A stretch of DNA of 64,000 nt from Aquibacillus saliphilus (GCF_020404745.1 NZ_JAIZAP010000017.1:1-64000); one strand, 5' to 3'; counted from the stretch's first letter, positions 49,577 to 59,884 are shown. The notes: generated from the letters alone by a model not told the origin. Translations and numbers: made by a program.

Positions 49577-49635
49577 AAGAAAAAGCCTGAATTTCTGATA
49601 ATATGTTAAATGGCAAGTAAACAGACTGAATGTAA

Positions 49636-49668
49636 AAATCCTCCCTGACTTAACGAGGAGGGTTTTCT
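49636..49668. terminator. Bidirectional terminator
   Basis: AAATCCTCC and GGAGGGTTT form a stem, with T tracts on both strands, between convergent prpE and yjbO. Confidence 0.75.
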
Positions 49669-49671
49669 ACA

Positions 49672-50547
49672 TTATTTGAGAAGTTCTCTCATGTCTTGAG
49701 GCATTTCGCATTTAAAAGATAGACGTTCCTTCGTCATTGGTTGTGTGAATTCTAATGTTTTACAATGAAGTGATTGACGATTAATTTTGTCATTGTTTCC
49801 ACCATAGAGATCATCCCCAACAAGCGGATAGCCTAAATTAGAAAAGTGGACACGAATTTGATGAGTACGTCCAGTTTCTAACTTGACATCTAGCAAGGAA
49901 AACTGACCTGCTTCCATCATCAATTTATAATGAGTAACTGCTCGCTGTCCATCATCTCTTACCATTCTCTCAATAATCGAATTCTCTCTCCTACCAATCG
50001 GTGCATCAATCGTACCCTGTGTACCAGTAAAATATCCTTCTATTATTGCGTAATAACTACGATTTACCTTCCCTTGTTTCTGATCTTTTGAAAGAAGCGA
50101 ATGACTAAACCGGTGTTTAGCAACTAACAATAGTCCAGATGTATCCCTATCTAATCTCGTTACAATATGTACAGTATAAGTTAAATTATGAGCTCGATAA
50201 TACCCAAGAATCCCATTGGCGATCGTTCCAGAGCTGTGATGAAGTGAGGGAATCGATGCAATCTTAGCAGGCTTATTGATTACTAATACGTCATTGTCCT
50301 CATATACTATTTCTAAAGGAAGATTCTCTGCTTCCATAAATGTTCCTTTTGTTTCTTCCGGAAGTACAATAGCTATTTCATCACCTACCATTAACACTCT
50401 ACGTACAGTGGCATTCTCTCCGTTGACTAGAATACTACCTCCTTGAAATTTGACTGCTTTCAAGAGTCGACGTGAAAATCCTTGAACTGACATCAAATAA
50501 TCTTTCACTAACATACCGTTATGTTCCATACTTATCGCCCAAATCAC
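49672..50547 (-). CDS. yjbO: RluD-family pseudouridine synthase (YjbO-like)
   Basis: A 291-residue pseudouridine synthase. An S4-like N-terminal domain (residues 10-75) is followed by the catalytic domain with HRLDRDTSGLLL (Asp in RLD) and ETGRTHQIRVH. It isomerises uridines in 23S rRNA or tRNA; which sites is not told by sequence. The start is probably GTG 50547, after AAAGGTG; a GTG at 50559 and an ATG at 50529 are alternatives. It is downstream of nadF (49 bases) in the relQ-nadF-yjbO operon, the same as in B. subtilis. Confidence 0.9.
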   Translation of the reverse strand: MIWAISMEHNGMLVKDYLMSVQGFSRRLLKAVKFQGGSILVNGENATVRRVLMVGDEIAIVLPEETKGTFMEAENLPLEIVYEDNDVLVINKPAKIASIPSLHHSSGTIANGILGYYRAHNLTYTVHIVTRLDRDTSGLLLVAKHRFSHSLLSKDQKQGKVNRSYYAIIEGYFTGTQGTIDAPIGRRENSIIERMVRDDGQRAVTHYKLMMEAGQFSLLDVKLETGRTHQIRVHFSNLGYPLVGDDLYGGNNDKINRQSLHCKTLEFTQPMTKERLSFKCEMPQDMRELLK

Positions 50548-50595
50548 ATTTTCTGACACCTTTCTAGCTGTTTAGTTTTTTTCTTTTTGGTGTTA

Positions 50596-51399
50596 TTAAC
50601 GTTTGTCAGAAACAAACGAATCATGCACTCGTTTCCAGAACGGGAAGGAACGAAACCTTGCAAAACGAATCTTTTCTTCAGCAACTCGACATTCAATTGC
50701 CTTGACATTTGTATAATTTTTAGTTATATGATCAATCGTTAGTAAGAAACTGCGATCATCATAGATTGGCTTCAATTCACATACATGATGCTTTGGTAAA
50801 ATTAATGGTGAACCAATCGTACGGAACACTCGATTGTTTATTGATGCCATCTCAGTAATTTGGATGGATTCTAGTGATGGATGGATAATCCCTCCACCTA
50901 AAGCTTTATTATAGGCTGTACTCCCTGATGGTGTCGAGATGCAAAGACCATCACCTCGAAAGCGTTCAAAGTGCTCTCCCTTTATATTCAAATCCAATAC
51001 TACCGATCCTTCTGGTGTTTTGACAGAGCACTCATTCAAAGCTAAAAACCGTTCAATTTCTGGTCCGTTTTTTGGATATATTTTTATATCAAGTAAGGGA
51101 TATTCTACGACTCTAAAAGTATTCTTGGTAATTTCAGCAATAAGATTTTCTACTTCTTCTGGGACCCAATCTGCATAAAATCCTAAATGGCCAGTATGGA
51201 CTCCGATGAAAGCAGTTTCTTCTAATCGATGATTATATGTATGGAAGGCTTCGAGAAAAGTGCCATCACCACCAACTGAAATAACTAAGTCAGGTTCTGC
51301 TTCATTGTGTATCATTTTCAAATTAGTTAAAGAATCTATAATAAATTCTTTTAATTGGTTTGATTTAGTATCTCCTTTTGAAGTTACCGCAAATTTCAT
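50596..51399 (-). CDS. nadF: NAD kinase
   Basis: A 267-residue NAD kinase with [11 protein letters not shown] (about residues 45-55), [12 protein letters not shown], and [16 protein letters not shown], the ATP/NAD-binding signatures. It makes NADP from NAD and ATP or polyphosphate. The length equals that of B. subtilis NadF when the ATG at 51399 is used, which follows AGGGGGC. It begins 14 bases after relQ and precedes yjbO. Confidence 0.95.
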   Translation of the reverse strand: MKFAVTSKGDTKSNQLKEFIIDSLTNLKMIHNEAEPDLVISVGGDGTFLEAFHTYNHRLEETAFIGVHTGHLGFYADWVPEEVENLIAEITKNTFRVVEYPLLDIKIYPKNGPEIERFLALNECSVKTPEGSVVLDLNIKGEHFERFRGDGLCISTPSGSTAYNKALGGGIIHPSLESIQITEMASINNRVFRTIGSPLILPKHHVCELKPIYDDRSFLLTIDHITKNYTNVKAIECRVAEEKIRFARFRSFPFWKRVHDSFVSDKR

Positions 51400-51412
51400 G
51401 TCTAGATGCCCC

Positions 51413-52033
51413 CTAGTGTTTGTTTTTATTTTTATAAAAGAGACGCTGCGCCTCTTGTACCTCATCTTTTATTTTAGACATTTCCTCATCTAATTTAAAG
51501 GCTGCTTCTGCTGCTCTTTTTAATCTAGATTTTACTTTTGTTGGAATTTGCCCTTCATATTTATAGTTTAAAGAATGCTCATTTGTAGCCCAAAAGTTCA
51601 TCGCCATAGTTCTGATCTGAATTTCTGCGGTTACTTGTTTTTCACCGTGAATTGTCTCTACTGGGTATTTGATAATAATATGATAAGAACGATAACCACT
51701 ATCCTTTTTTTCAGATATATAATCCTTTTCTTCTACGATGAAAAAGTCATTTCTATTATGAAGCATTTCTATAATTGAATGTATATCATCAACAAACTGA
51801 CAAACAACACGAACCCCAGCAATATCCTGTACCTCTTCTTCTAGACTATCCATTGGAATCTCTTTGCGGTGTGCTTTTTCTAAAATACTCGGCACCGGTT
51901 TTACCCGGCCTGTTACTAATTCAATTGGAGAATGCCTTGACTCATACTCAAATTGAGCTCTCATTCCTTTTAGTTTAACTTTTAATTCCTCAACTACCTG
52001 AACATAAGGTGCAAGGAAAGCTTCCCAATTCAC
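51413..52033 (-). CDS. relQ: Small alarmone synthetase RelQ/SasB (YjbM)
   Basis: A 206-residue RelA/SpoT-type synthetase without hydrolase domain: [59 protein letters not shown]. It transfers pyrophosphate from ATP to GDP/GTP to make ppGpp/pppGpp; B. subtilis SasB is a pppGpp-activated tetramer. The start is GTG 52033, eight bases after AGGTGG; GTGs upstream overlap that site. First gene of the relQ-nadF-yjbO operon. Confidence 0.95.
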   Translation of the reverse strand: MNWEAFLAPYVQVVEELKVKLKGMRAQFEYESRHSPIELVTGRVKPVPSILEKAHRKEIPMDSLEEEVQDIAGVRVVCQFVDDIHSIIEMLHNRNDFFIVEEKDYISEKKDSGYRSYHIIIKYPVETIHGEKQVTAEIQIRTMAMNFWATNEHSLNYKYEGQIPTKVKSRLKRAAEAAFKLDEEMSKIKDEVQEAQRLFYKNKNKH

Positions 52034-52279
52034 AAAGAACACCACCTATAAAATCCTTCTACTATGAGTATAATACAATACTAATTGTATCATAAAGTGA
52101 AACTTGCACCAGTAGAACACCTTTTTTCAATGGTGCTTCATTCGACAAAAAAGTTTTCTTGTCTTTTTGTCAGTAAAACCTACACAACAGGTGCGCTTTT
52201 TAAAAATATAGTAGCTAACTTTTGCATTTTCATTGAAAATTTTACACAATGATAGAAAGACAACGCTGGAGGTAATATT

Positions 52280-52849
52280 ATGTCACAAGAAATTGAAATA
52301 GAGTTTAAAAATCTGCTAACAAAAGATGAATATGATAAATTGCGACTTTTTTTCGAATTAGAAAATGTAGAACCGGTTATTCAAACAAACCACTATTTTG
52401 AAACTAGCGACTTTAGACTAAAAGATAAAGGTGCAGCACTTCGAATTAGAGAAAAAAATAATTTATGGCAGCTCACCTTGAAGGAACCACATCCAGAAGG
52501 CTTATTAGAAACACATGATACATTAACAACTACGGAAGCAACTTCATGGATCAACGGTGTTATCATTCCAAAACCAACTGTTGCTAAACAGCTAAATCAA
52601 CTAGGAATTGACTTCGCTGGGTTGAACTATGGTGGAACACTTAAAACGTATCGCTTAGAAACGCTTTATAAACAAACAACGATTGTATTAGATTATAGTA
52701 CCTACAATAATCAATCTGATTATGAATTAGAAATTGAGGCAACCGAGAAGGCCATTGGAGAAAGAGTGTTCCATGAACTATTAGAGAATCATGATATTCC
52801 TAAAAAAGAGACTCCTAACAAAATCAAACGTTTCTACTCGTCATTGTAA
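52280..52849 (+). CDS. yjbK: CYTH-domain protein (YjbK)
   Basis: A 189-residue CYTH-fold protein: the EIEIEFKNLL start gives the ExExK motif, and RIREKNNLWQLTLKEP, RLETLYKQTTIVLDYS and YELEIEATE supply the basic and acidic rows of the tunnel. These triphosphate-tunnel enzymes hydrolyse inorganic triphosphate or related compounds. TGGAGG precedes the ATG. Divergent from relQ, as in B. subtilis; yjbL seems absent here. Confidence 0.9.
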   Translation: MSQEIEIEFKNLLTKDEYDKLRLFFELENVEPVIQTNHYFETSDFRLKDKGAALRIREKNNLWQLTLKEPHPEGLLETHDTLTTTEATSWINGVIIPKPTVAKQLNQLGIDFAGLNYGGTLKTYRLETLYKQTTIVLDYSTYNNQSDYELEIEATEKAIGERVFHELLENHDIPKKETPNKIKRFYSSL

Positions 52850-53029
52850 TCATATAAGTTGCCCAACCTTATTTGCCACTGTTACAATAAATTACAAATA
52901 AATAACTGTGAGACGAGATTTAATTAATAGATGGCTTTGTCATTATTTAGTTACAGTATTCTTCCAAAGGATATTAATTAGTACACAGCTAAAGCATAGC
53001 TCATAAAGATATGAAAGGTTTTGGTATTC

Positions 53030-53434
53030 ATGTCAAAGCTTCCAGGAACCATATACGAAGCAATTGGTGGACAGAATAAAATTGAAGAATTAGTAAATGC
53101 GTTTTATAGAAGAGTTGCTGTTCATCCAGAATTAGTTCCTATTTTTCCTAACGATTTAACCGAAACCGCTAGAAAACAAACACAATTTCTAACACAATTC
53201 TTTGGTGGACCTCCTCTTTATTTAGAAGAGCACGGCCATCCAATGTTACGACGAAGACATTTGGAATTCACTATTACTCCAACGAGAAAAGCTGCTTGGC
53301 TTGAATGTATGGCAGATGCACTTGAAGAGTCTGATATAGAAGAGCCTTATCGAACAGCTATTTTTGACCGACTAACTTTAACTGCACACCACATGATGAA
53401 TACAGTTGATGAACAGAAAGGAGAATCGATGTGA
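53030..53434 (+). CDS. yjbI: Truncated hemoglobin (YjbI)
   Basis: A 134-residue group II truncated hemoglobin: [60 protein letters not shown] (proximal His region) and [10 protein letters not shown]. It binds O2 and may act with SpxH/YjbH. The ATG at 53030 is preceded by AAAGG at 11 bases. Its stop overlaps the SpxH GTG start by four bases (GTGA), indicating translational coupling, as in B. subtilis. Confidence 0.93.
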   Translation: MSKLPGTIYEAIGGQNKIEELVNAFYRRVAVHPELVPIFPNDLTETARKQTQFLTQFFGGPPLYLEEHGHPMLRRRHLEFTITPTRKAAWLECMADALEESDIEEPYRTAIFDRLTLTAHHMMNTVDEQKGESM

Positions 53435-54339
53435 GTTGGAATCCATCTGGGCCATCAAACAACCAGAAAACTAATACCAAGGCACAGTATGGCTTTTTTG
53501 ATTTACTGAAGAAAAAGGTAGAGATCTATGTTTTTATTGATCCGCTATGTCCTGAATGTTGGTCACTAGAACCATACTTAAAAAAGCTGACAATCGAGTA
53601 TGGAAGATTCTTCACAATTCGTCCTATATTGAGCGGTCAACTTGCAACATTAAATAAAGATAAATTTGATAGACCAAAGCAATTAAAACAAATATGGGAA
53701 AAGACTGCCAAGCGAACAGGTATGAGCTGTGACGGAGATTTGTGGATAGAAAACCCGATATCTTCTCCATGGATTGCATCAATTGCCATAAAGGCTGCCG
53801 AGCTGCAAGGTAAAAAAGCTGGTAGAAGATTTTTACGAAAATTACAAGAATACCTTTTCTTAAATAAAAAGGATGTTTCACAAGAAAAAGTTTTGATGGA
53901 ATGTGCGGTGGACGCAAGATTAGACATCGAGGAATTTAAAAATGATCTATATTCAAATTCTGCCAGAAAAGCTTTACAATGTGATTTGAAATTGACAAAA
54001 GAAATGGACGTCGAATACATCCCTGCAATGGTGTTTTTTAATGAATCAGAGGAAGAAGAGGGTCTGAAAATATCGGGGCTATATCCATATGATATTTATG
54101 TGAAAGTACTAAAACAAATGCTACAAAAAGATCCTTCTCCAGCCAATAAACCACCAATTGAAGATTTCTTATCACACTATGATTTTGTAGGTACAAAGGA
54201 AATTTCAGTTGTCTATGAATGGTCTATAGAGAAAACAGAAAAAGAAATGAAAAAATTACGGTTGAAGCAAGTGGTCGAAAAAGTACCTGTTAAGTATGGT
54301 TACTTTTGGAGATATATTCAACCAAACAACAGAGAATAA
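53431..54339 (+). CDS. spxH: SpxH (YjbH), adaptor for ClpXP degradation of Spx
   Basis: A 302-residue DsbA-like protein. [18 protein letters not shown] gives the CPEC pair (about residues 36-39) in a thioredoxin fold with a helical insert (residues 100-170). It binds Spx and hands it to ClpXP; disulfide stress inactivates it and Spx accumulates. It starts at GTG 53431 overlapping yjbI. Spx itself is at 59489, and MecA at 58454, so the whole Spx control set is nearby. Confidence 0.93.
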   Translation: MSWNPSGPSNNQKTNTKAQYGFFDLLKKKVEIYVFIDPLCPECWSLEPYLKKLTIEYGRFFTIRPILSGQLATLNKDKFDRPKQLKQIWEKTAKRTGMSCDGDLWIENPISSPWIASIAIKAAELQGKKAGRRFLRKLQEYLFLNKKDVSQEKVLMECAVDARLDIEEFKNDLYSNSARKALQCDLKLTKEMDVEYIPAMVFFNESEEEEGLKISGLYPYDIYVKVLKQMLQKDPSPANKPPIEDFLSHYDFVGTKEISVVYEWSIEKTEKEMKKLRLKQVVEKVPVKYGYFWRYIQPNNRE

Positions 54340-54357
54340 CTCTTTTTCATATACCTT

Positions 54358-54391
54358 AATCCCTTGTGTGTCTAACTTGGGATTTTTTTAC
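54358..54391 (+). terminator. yjbI-spxH terminator
   Basis: AATCCC and GGGATT close a long loop and are followed by a T7 run. It ends the yjbI-spxH unit. Confidence 0.75.
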
Positions 54392-54394
54392 TAA

Positions 54395-54422
54395 AAAAGA
54401 TATGTCCGTCGACATATCTTTT
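54395..54422. terminator. Second hairpin, near-perfect palindrome
   Basis: AAAAGATATGTC (54395-54406) pairs exactly with 54411-54422 around CGTC. It may back up the previous terminator or be a stand-alone element. Confidence 0.5.
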
Positions 54423-54661
54423 CTAATCTAGTATATTTTAAAACAAAGGGGATGGGAGAAAGTTTCAGGTCAAACAAAGGGGTTTTGTTTGTTAAACATC
54501 TCACAATTAAAATATAACAGTATTAAAATATTCACGCAATAGTTTTGTTCATTATTTCACAAAAATGTCACACTTCTATAAAATGTCGATGAAGCATACA
54601 TTTAAGTATAAAGTAAGTTATCTTTTTTCCTCTAACCATGGTATATACCTAGAATCTGGAG
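54423..54661. other. Intergenic before yizD
   Basis: No gene and no clear promoter. AAACAAAGGGG-type direct repeats at about 54440 and 54470 have no known meaning. Confidence 0.3.
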
Positions 54662-54847
54662 GTGTTACTTATCCATCGATTTTATCCCTTTTTCTTTCTG
54701 CTGTTAACCATTTTGGCATTCTTCTTTAATCTATTTGGACTAATGCAATTAATACCATTAATTATTACCGTTCCCTTGTTCTTTATTTCTATCTATTTGA
54801 CCATTTTCTCATTTACACACCGTAGAGCTTTTCGAGGGTTCAAATAA
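54662..54847 (+). CDS. Small two-helix membrane protein (YizD-like)
   Basis: About 61 residues with two membrane helices (FYPFFFLLLTILAFFFNLFG and QLIPLIITVPLFFISIYL) and a basic end HRRAFRGFK, the pattern of B. subtilis YizD, which also lies between spxH and pepF. GTG 54662 is the only standard start, but GGAGG touches it directly, so the true start may be a non-standard codon a few residues later. Function unknown. A strong terminator follows at 54896. Confidence 0.65.
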   Translation: MLLIHRFYPFFFLLLTILAFFFNLFGLMQLIPLIITVPLFFISIYLTIFSFTHRRAFRGFK

Positions 54848-54895
54848 TTGATGATAGAAATAATGGACCACCTGATAGTATGTTCTTAATAACCA

Positions 54896-54932
54896 AAAGG
54901 ACTGCCAATTTCAATGGCAGTCCTTTTTTTAT
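54896..54932. terminator. Strong terminator
   Basis: AAAGGACTGCCA pairs exactly with TGGCAGTCCTTT around seven bases, and T4 follows. It serves yizD; the minus strand copy ends pepF. Confidence 0.85.
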
Positions 54933-54935
54933 AAA

Positions 54936-56750
54936 CTATATGTTCTCTAATAGCTCTTCCATTTCTATTAATTTTTCTTCAAATACATCTAAAGCAGATA
55001 GAATTGGTTCTTTACCAGTCATATCTACACCTGCTTGTTTTAATACTTCGATTGGATAATCACTATTTCCTGCTTTCAGGAAATTCAAATAACGCTCAAC
55101 AGCAGGTTCTTTTTCTTTTAGAATCTGTGACGCTAGTGCTGTCGCAGCGGCATAGCCAGTCGCATATTGATAAACATAATAGTTGTAATAAAAGTGTGGG
55201 ATCCGAGCCCATTCAGTTCCAATTTCATCATCAACCGTAATTTCATCACCAAAATACTTTTTATTCAGATCATAATAGAGCTCTGTCAGTTTATCTGCAG
55301 TCAATGCTTCACCGTTTTGAGCTTGAATGTGGATATTATGTTCAAACTCAGCAAACATCGTCTGTCTAAAAACAGTACCACGGAATCCTTCTAGGAAATG
55401 ATTTAATAAGAATAACTTTTCTTTTTTATCTTTTGTATTATTAATCATATATTCATTTAATAACGCTTCATTACAGGTTGATGCGACTTCTGCTACGAAA
55501 ATGGAGTAATTGCCATAACGAAACGGTTGATTTTTTCTTGTATAATAACTATGAAGCGAGTGACCAAATTCATGTGCTAATGTAAATACATTATTAATAT
55601 TGTTCTGCCAATTCATCAAAATATATGGATTGGTACCATATGCTCCCGATGAATATGCACCACTTCTCTTACCTTTATTTTCTTCAACATCAACCCAACG
55701 GCTATTGAAGCCTTCTTCTAGAATACTGATATATTCGTCTCCCAGAGGCGCTAAACCTTTAACAAGGTAATCTTTCGCATCCTCGTAAGGAACCTTCATT
55801 TCAACATCCTTAACAAGCGGTGTATATAAATCATACATGTGAATATCATCAAGCTTTAACACCTTTTTACGTAAAGAAACATAACGCTGCAACAATGGTA
55901 ATCGTTCATTAACTGCTTCTACCAAATTATCATAGACTTGCTCTGGAATATTATTATTATTTAAAGCAGCTTGACGTGCCGTGTCATATTTTCGTACTTT
56001 AGCATAAAAGTTGTTTTTCTTTACTGCGCCTGAAAGGGTTGAAGAGAAAGTATTTTTATACTTGCCAAACGTGCCGTACATAGCTTTAAAAGCATCTTCA
56101 CGAACTTGGCGATTGTCTGATTCTAGGAAGTTTAAATAGCGCCCATGTGTTAACTCAATCTCTTCTCCACTATCATCCTTAACCTCAGGAAAAGTTAGGT
56201 CAGCATTATTCAACATTCCAAACGTCTGAGAAGCATTCTCTGTTACTTCTGATGCCTCAGCTAATAATTCTTCTTCTTTTTTGCTTAGAATATGTGGTCG
56301 CTGTCTTGTTATTTCATTTAATGTATGTTCATATCGTTTTAATCCTTGCTTTTCTTTTATAAATGTTTTCAATTTTTCTTCATCTAAAGACAATATCTCA
56401 GGTACAATGAAGCTCATCGCACTAGAAACCTGTGTTAATAAGTTCTCAGCTTTTGCATTTAACGTTTGGTAAGCTGAATTAGTTGTGTCTTGGTCATACC
56501 TCATATGTGCGTATGTATAAAGCTTACCAATACGTTCGGATACTTCGTCCTGCAAAACTAATAAATCATACAAATTTCGTGCTGATTTTTCTAATTTTCC
56601 TTGATAACGTTCAAAAGATGGTATTTGTTGCTTTATCCCTTCAAGCTCTTCTTCCCACTTTTCATCCGTTGTAAAAATATCTTCTAATTTCCATGTTTTT
56701 TCCACCGGAATTTCTTTACGCGTTTGTAATTGGTTTGCTGATTTTGTCAA
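54936..56750 (-). CDS. pepF: Oligoendopeptidase F
   Basis: A 604-residue M3 metallopeptidase: LAHEFGHSLHSYY is the HExxH zinc site (about residue 386), with the third ligand Glu in the following VAEVASTCNEALL. It digests peptides of about 7-17 residues in the cytoplasm. In Bacillus it is often next to mecA/coiA and affects sporulation when overproduced. Start TTG 56750 follows AAGGAGG (no ATG near). Confidence 0.95.
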   Translation of the reverse strand: MTKSANQLQTRKEIPVEKTWKLEDIFTTDEKWEEELEGIKQQIPSFERYQGKLEKSARNLYDLLVLQDEVSERIGKLYTYAHMRYDQDTTNSAYQTLNAKAENLLTQVSSAMSFIVPEILSLDEEKLKTFIKEKQGLKRYEHTLNEITRQRPHILSKKEEELLAEASEVTENASQTFGMLNNADLTFPEVKDDSGEEIELTHGRYLNFLESDNRQVREDAFKAMYGTFGKYKNTFSSTLSGAVKKNNFYAKVRKYDTARQAALNNNNIPEQVYDNLVEAVNERLPLLQRYVSLRKKVLKLDDIHMYDLYTPLVKDVEMKVPYEDAKDYLVKGLAPLGDEYISILEEGFNSRWVDVEENKGKRSGAYSSGAYGTNPYILMNWQNNINNVFTLAHEFGHSLHSYYTRKNQPFRYGNYSIFVAEVASTCNEALLNEYMINNTKDKKEKLFLLNHFLEGFRGTVFRQTMFAEFEHNIHIQAQNGEALTADKLTELYYDLNKKYFGDEITVDDEIGTEWARIPHFYYNYYVYQYATGYAAATALASQILKEKEPAVERYLNFLKAGNSDYPIEVLKQAGVDMTGKEPILSALDVFEEKLIEMEELLENI

Positions 56751-56884
56751 AATAAAATCCTCCTTTTACCTACTAAATAAATACTTCTGTACAAGAACAA
56801 ATTATTCCTTCATATCACAAAAATAGACACAGACAAATACTCTTACATTCAATGCACCTTTTATTATTATATCGTAATTGCTGG

Positions 56885-58075
56885 TTAAACATGCATATTA
56901 GTGCTTGGTTTGAAACCGTTCAATAAACTATTTATTAGCTGTTCATCTTGTTCTATTGCATATTCAATACTATGATGGCTTTTAGGTTTTTTTATGACAT
57001 GAAAGGTTGTAGGATTTACTTGCTTTAGATATTGTAGTTTTACTAGAAGGAGTAAGTATTCTTTTATAGGATCATTGAGGCCATTAATAAGTGGATAGAA
57101 CGATTGGGGCTTTTTATCAGCTTTTAGGAGGCTGTAACATAGATTCGTTGTAAAACTTCGATTGGAATTATTGATTACTTCTATACAAATTTTGCTTTGC
57201 CATACCGGTGGCGGGCTAAGCATCATAAATTGACTTGGAACCGGCAAATGAACAACAGACGGAAGTAAGCTGGGATGAATATTCTTTAAATAAAGCCACT
57301 CTCTCCATTTCATTTCTAATTTTGTTGGATGAGGAGAAACCCTAGTCCTAAAATTAAACTTTACTAGTTTCCAATCACTAAGTAATTGTTGATTATTTGG
57401 ATTTTCTCTTTTAAACAATTGATAAAATGTTAAATCATTAAGCTTTTTGAATTTCAAATTCCCGTGTGACCATTTCGTGTCGGTAGTTACAATATGTTGA
57501 AAGATAGAGAATTGATTTGCACTCGGACAATAGAAAAATATTGTTGGGGGATAATTATTGTGGAACTGGTGGAGAAATAACAACTCGAAGTTATTTGTTG
57601 AAAGACTATTACTTCCTTTTCGAATAAGTCTATTTCCTCCGAGAATCCAAATTGGAGTTATATTAATATTCTTATATCCTGTAGATCTTTTTCTAACATC
57701 ATTAGCTGAAATCTTAGCACATTGGAACTCGATAGCAATTAACTTATTATTTATCTCTACTAAAATATCAGGTCGTTGTTGTATCTTTCCAATAAAGACT
57801 TCCAATTGTGCCGAAATCCCTTGCCTTAGTAACCAGTAGTATAAGTTTAACTTGCCACGTTCATGATACTCACCTTCACCTCCTTTTTTAGCTGGACATT
57901 CACTCTTTGGGTGATGTGCAAAATGAGGAGTAACCTTCTCTCCAGCCTTGATTAAAACGTGTTCCTTACAAGTTGGACAAAAAAATTTGGAATGTATCTT
58001 ATGTTGGATAATTTCACTTGGACTCATGAGTGCCAACAATTGAAGCTTGCCATGTTGATTTAATGCTTGTAGCAT
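56885..58075 (-). CDS. coiA: CoiA competence protein
   Basis: A 396-residue CoiA family protein. The N-terminal zinc-like motif FFCPTCKEHVLIKAGEK-HFAHHP and the nuclease-like core (EGEYHERGKLNLYYWLL, then RPDILVEINNKLIAIEFQ) fit CoiA, which is needed for recombination of transforming DNA in Streptococcus and present in B. subtilis under ComK control. I saw no convincing ComK box. No RBS clash. It is next to pepF and mecA, as in B. subtilis. Confidence 0.93.
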   Translation of the reverse strand: MLQALNQHGKLQLLALMSPSEIIQHKIHSKFFCPTCKEHVLIKAGEKVTPHFAHHPKSECPAKKGGEGEYHERGKLNLYYWLLRQGISAQLEVFIGKIQQRPDILVEINNKLIAIEFQCAKISANDVRKRSTGYKNINITPIWILGGNRLIRKGSNSLSTNNFELLFLHQFHNNYPPTIFFYCPSANQFSIFQHIVTTDTKWSHGNLKFKKLNDLTFYQLFKRENPNNQQLLSDWKLVKFNFRTRVSPHPTKLEMKWREWLYLKNIHPSLLPSVVHLPVPSQFMMLSPPPVWQSKICIEVINNSNRSFTTNLCYSLLKADKKPQSFYPLINGLNDPIKEYLLLLVKLQYLKQVNPTTFHVIKKPKSHHSIEYAIEQDEQLINSLLNGFKPSTNMHV

Positions 58076-58226
58076 TTAAGTAATCACCTCCACTATACTA
58101 TTTCATCCGATTCCCTAAGAAATCCTCTATTTTTTTATAACTAAATAAATGTTCAGAACAAACGATGGCGACTTTGAAATAAAAAGATTCTTATTCTTTA
58201 GAATATTATTCTCATTTGCCTTCCTT
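58076..58226. other. Intergenic before coiA
   Basis: The coiA ribosome site (GGAGGTGATTAC) is at its left end. No promoter could be assigned; AT-rich. Confidence 0.3.
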
Positions 58227-58370
58227 AATGCTCACCCTAGGGGCAATAGGACAAGCCTCGGCATAGCGCTTTATGTCCGTAATGAGGGTTATCTTATGAC
58301 CTCAGTCGGGGCATTCGAAATAAGTAAACCGCTTATTTCCGGGTAGGCGCTGGAGCTGGACTCGGCCCAA
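58227..58370. repeat. Dispersed GC-rich repeat, copy 3
   Basis: A 144-base composite: an ACAAGCCTCGGCATAGCGCT segment (near-identical to ACAAGCCTCGGCGTGGCG in copy 1) followed by GCATTCGAAATAAGTAAACC and GGTAGGCGCTGGAGCTGGAC as in copy 2. It shows that copies 1 and 2 are variants of the same mosaic family. Confidence 0.75.
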
Positions 58371-58427
58371 CCTTATCAAAAAATCTTCCACAAGAAACCA
58401 ATTTTATATCCTAAGCAACAAAAAAAA

Positions 58428-58456
58428 GACATCCCATAGTGGAATGTCCGTTTTTA
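58428..58456 (-). terminator. mecA terminator
   Basis: GACATTCCACTATGGGATGTC (minus strand, 58428-58448) is a hairpin followed by a T8 run. Confidence 0.8.
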
Positions 58457-59146
58457 TTGGATTGGAAAGTAATCTTTAATTTGTACCAATGCATCATTTT
58501 CGAAAATTATTTTACCATATTCTTCTAAGCGAAAAATAGTCATGCTTGCCTCTTGGCCAAACTCCAACAGTTGGCTCAAGGAATTTTCTTGTTGTTCATC
58601 TGTTAACTGTTCATCATCAAATTGTATCAATAGTAAATATTGATCTTCAAAGTGATATAAACTATCAGTTAAACCTTCAACCTTAGGAAAGTAGTGGCTG
58701 AGTTGAATCACATCTTCAAAATCTGAAAAGCCGACAATAAAGGTTAAGTCCACCTCTTCTTCTTCGTCATTCTCATCTTTTGAATCATTTCTATCATCAT
58801 TACCGAATTTCTCTTCCAATAATGATTCAATTTTTTCATCTACAGGCATATCAATTGTTTTACCATTCTCAGTTGGTAGCTCTAGATTTTGACCATCTTT
58901 AGAAATTTGAGCCTTGGTTACGACAATTTCTAAACCTTTGTCTAGTGCTTGTACTTGGATCCATAGTGGGCCATCTATATTAAAATCATCTTCGTTATAA
59001 TTAACTTCATCCATTACCTGCCAAAAAAGTTGTTCACTTTTCTCGCGATTGTACCATATTTCTTCACGATCGAAACCACGGTCTTCAATATCTATATAGG
59101 AAATATAAAATTTCACTGTATTTTCATTTATTCTCTCTATTTCCAT
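58454..59146 (-). CDS. mecA: MecA, adaptor of ClpCP
   Basis: A 230-residue MecA: the N-terminal substrate-binding part (MEIERINENTVKFYISYIDI) and C-terminal ClpC-binding part (VDLTFIVGFSDFEDVIQLSH onward, about 125-230) are separated by an acidic linker (DDRNDSKDENDEEEE). It delivers ComK, ComS and Spx-pathway proteins to ClpCP and activates ClpC. GGGAGAG precedes the ATG. Between coiA and spxA. Confidence 0.95.
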   Translation of the reverse strand: MEIERINENTVKFYISYIDIEDRGFDREEIWYNREKSEQLFWQVMDEVNYNEDDFNIDGPLWIQVQALDKGLEIVVTKAQISKDGQNLELPTENGKTIDMPVDEKIESLLEEKFGNDDRNDSKDENDEEEEVDLTFIVGFSDFEDVIQLSHYFPKVEGLTDSLYHFEDQYLLLIQFDDEQLTDEQQENSLSQLLEFGQEASMTIFRLEEYGKIIFENDALVQIKDYFPIQ

Positions 59147-59450
59147 GATAATTCTCTCCCTTCTTAAATAATTTAGGTGGAAGGGATAACTTCACCTAGT
59201 TTTATTCATTACTCACACATTACCCTATTACGGTAAAAATCAACCTTCAATTGCGATATTTTTATTTACTTTACTTATAGTTTATGATGAAAAATAGGAT
59301 AATGAAAAACAAATTAACTATAAATATGCAAAAAAGGCATATGCCATAATTTTATGACTATGATTAAATAAGTTTATTAGATTTACATTTTATCTTATTT
59401 TTTGCTATTTGTCACTCGTTTCACACTAATAATTTGTCTAATATGAAGTA
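59147..59450. other. Intergenic mecA-spxA
   Basis: About 300 bases, AT-rich. Nothing recognised beyond the mecA ribosome site at the left end. Confidence 0.3.
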
Positions 59451-59483
59451 AAAACGCAGACCTCATATATAGATCTGCGTTTT
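59451..59483 (-). terminator. spxA terminator
   Basis: AAAACGCAGA (59451-59460) pairs exactly with 59474-59483, and the minus strand continues with T residues. Confidence 0.85.
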
Positions 59484-59488
59484 TAGTA

Positions 59489-59884
59489 TTAGTTTACCAT
59501 CCGTTGCGCTTCCCGAAGTTGGAAAGTTCGTACAGTTCTTGGTAAGAAGCGTCTTATTTCATCTTCATTGTAACCTACCTGTAGACGTTTTTCGTCTAAG
59601 ATTATTGGTCTACGAAGAAGACCTGGGTTTTCTTGGATAAGATTAAACAAATCCTTTAAGGGTAATTGATCAAGGTTCATATCTAGTTTTTGAAAAACCT
59701 TAGATCTAGTTGAAATAATCTCATCAGTACCGTCTTCCGTCATTCTCAATATCTCTTTAATCTCATCTAATGAAAGTGAGTCTGAGAAAATATTTCTCTC
59801 ACGGAATGGTATATCATGTTCCTCTAACCAGGCTTTAGCTTTCCTGCAGGATGTACAACTTGGTGAGGTATAAAGTGTTACCAT
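59489..59884 (-). CDS. spxA: Spx, thiol-stress transcription regulator
   Basis: A 131-residue ArsC-like protein; [19 protein letters not shown] holds the CxxC redox switch (Cys10, Cys13), and [13 protein letters not shown] is in the C-terminal alpha subunit-binding region. Spx binds RNA polymerase alpha CTD to activate thiol-stress genes and represses others; SpxH-ClpXP limits its level. GAGGAG precedes the ATG. Nearby regulators (spxH, mecA) match. Confidence 0.96.
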   Translation of the reverse strand: MVTLYTSPSCTSCRKAKAWLEEHDIPFRERNIFSDSLSLDEIKEILRMTEDGTDEIISTRSKVFQKLDMNLDQLPLKDLFNLIQENPGLLRRPIILDEKRLQVGYNEDEIRRFLPRTVRTFQLREAQRMVN

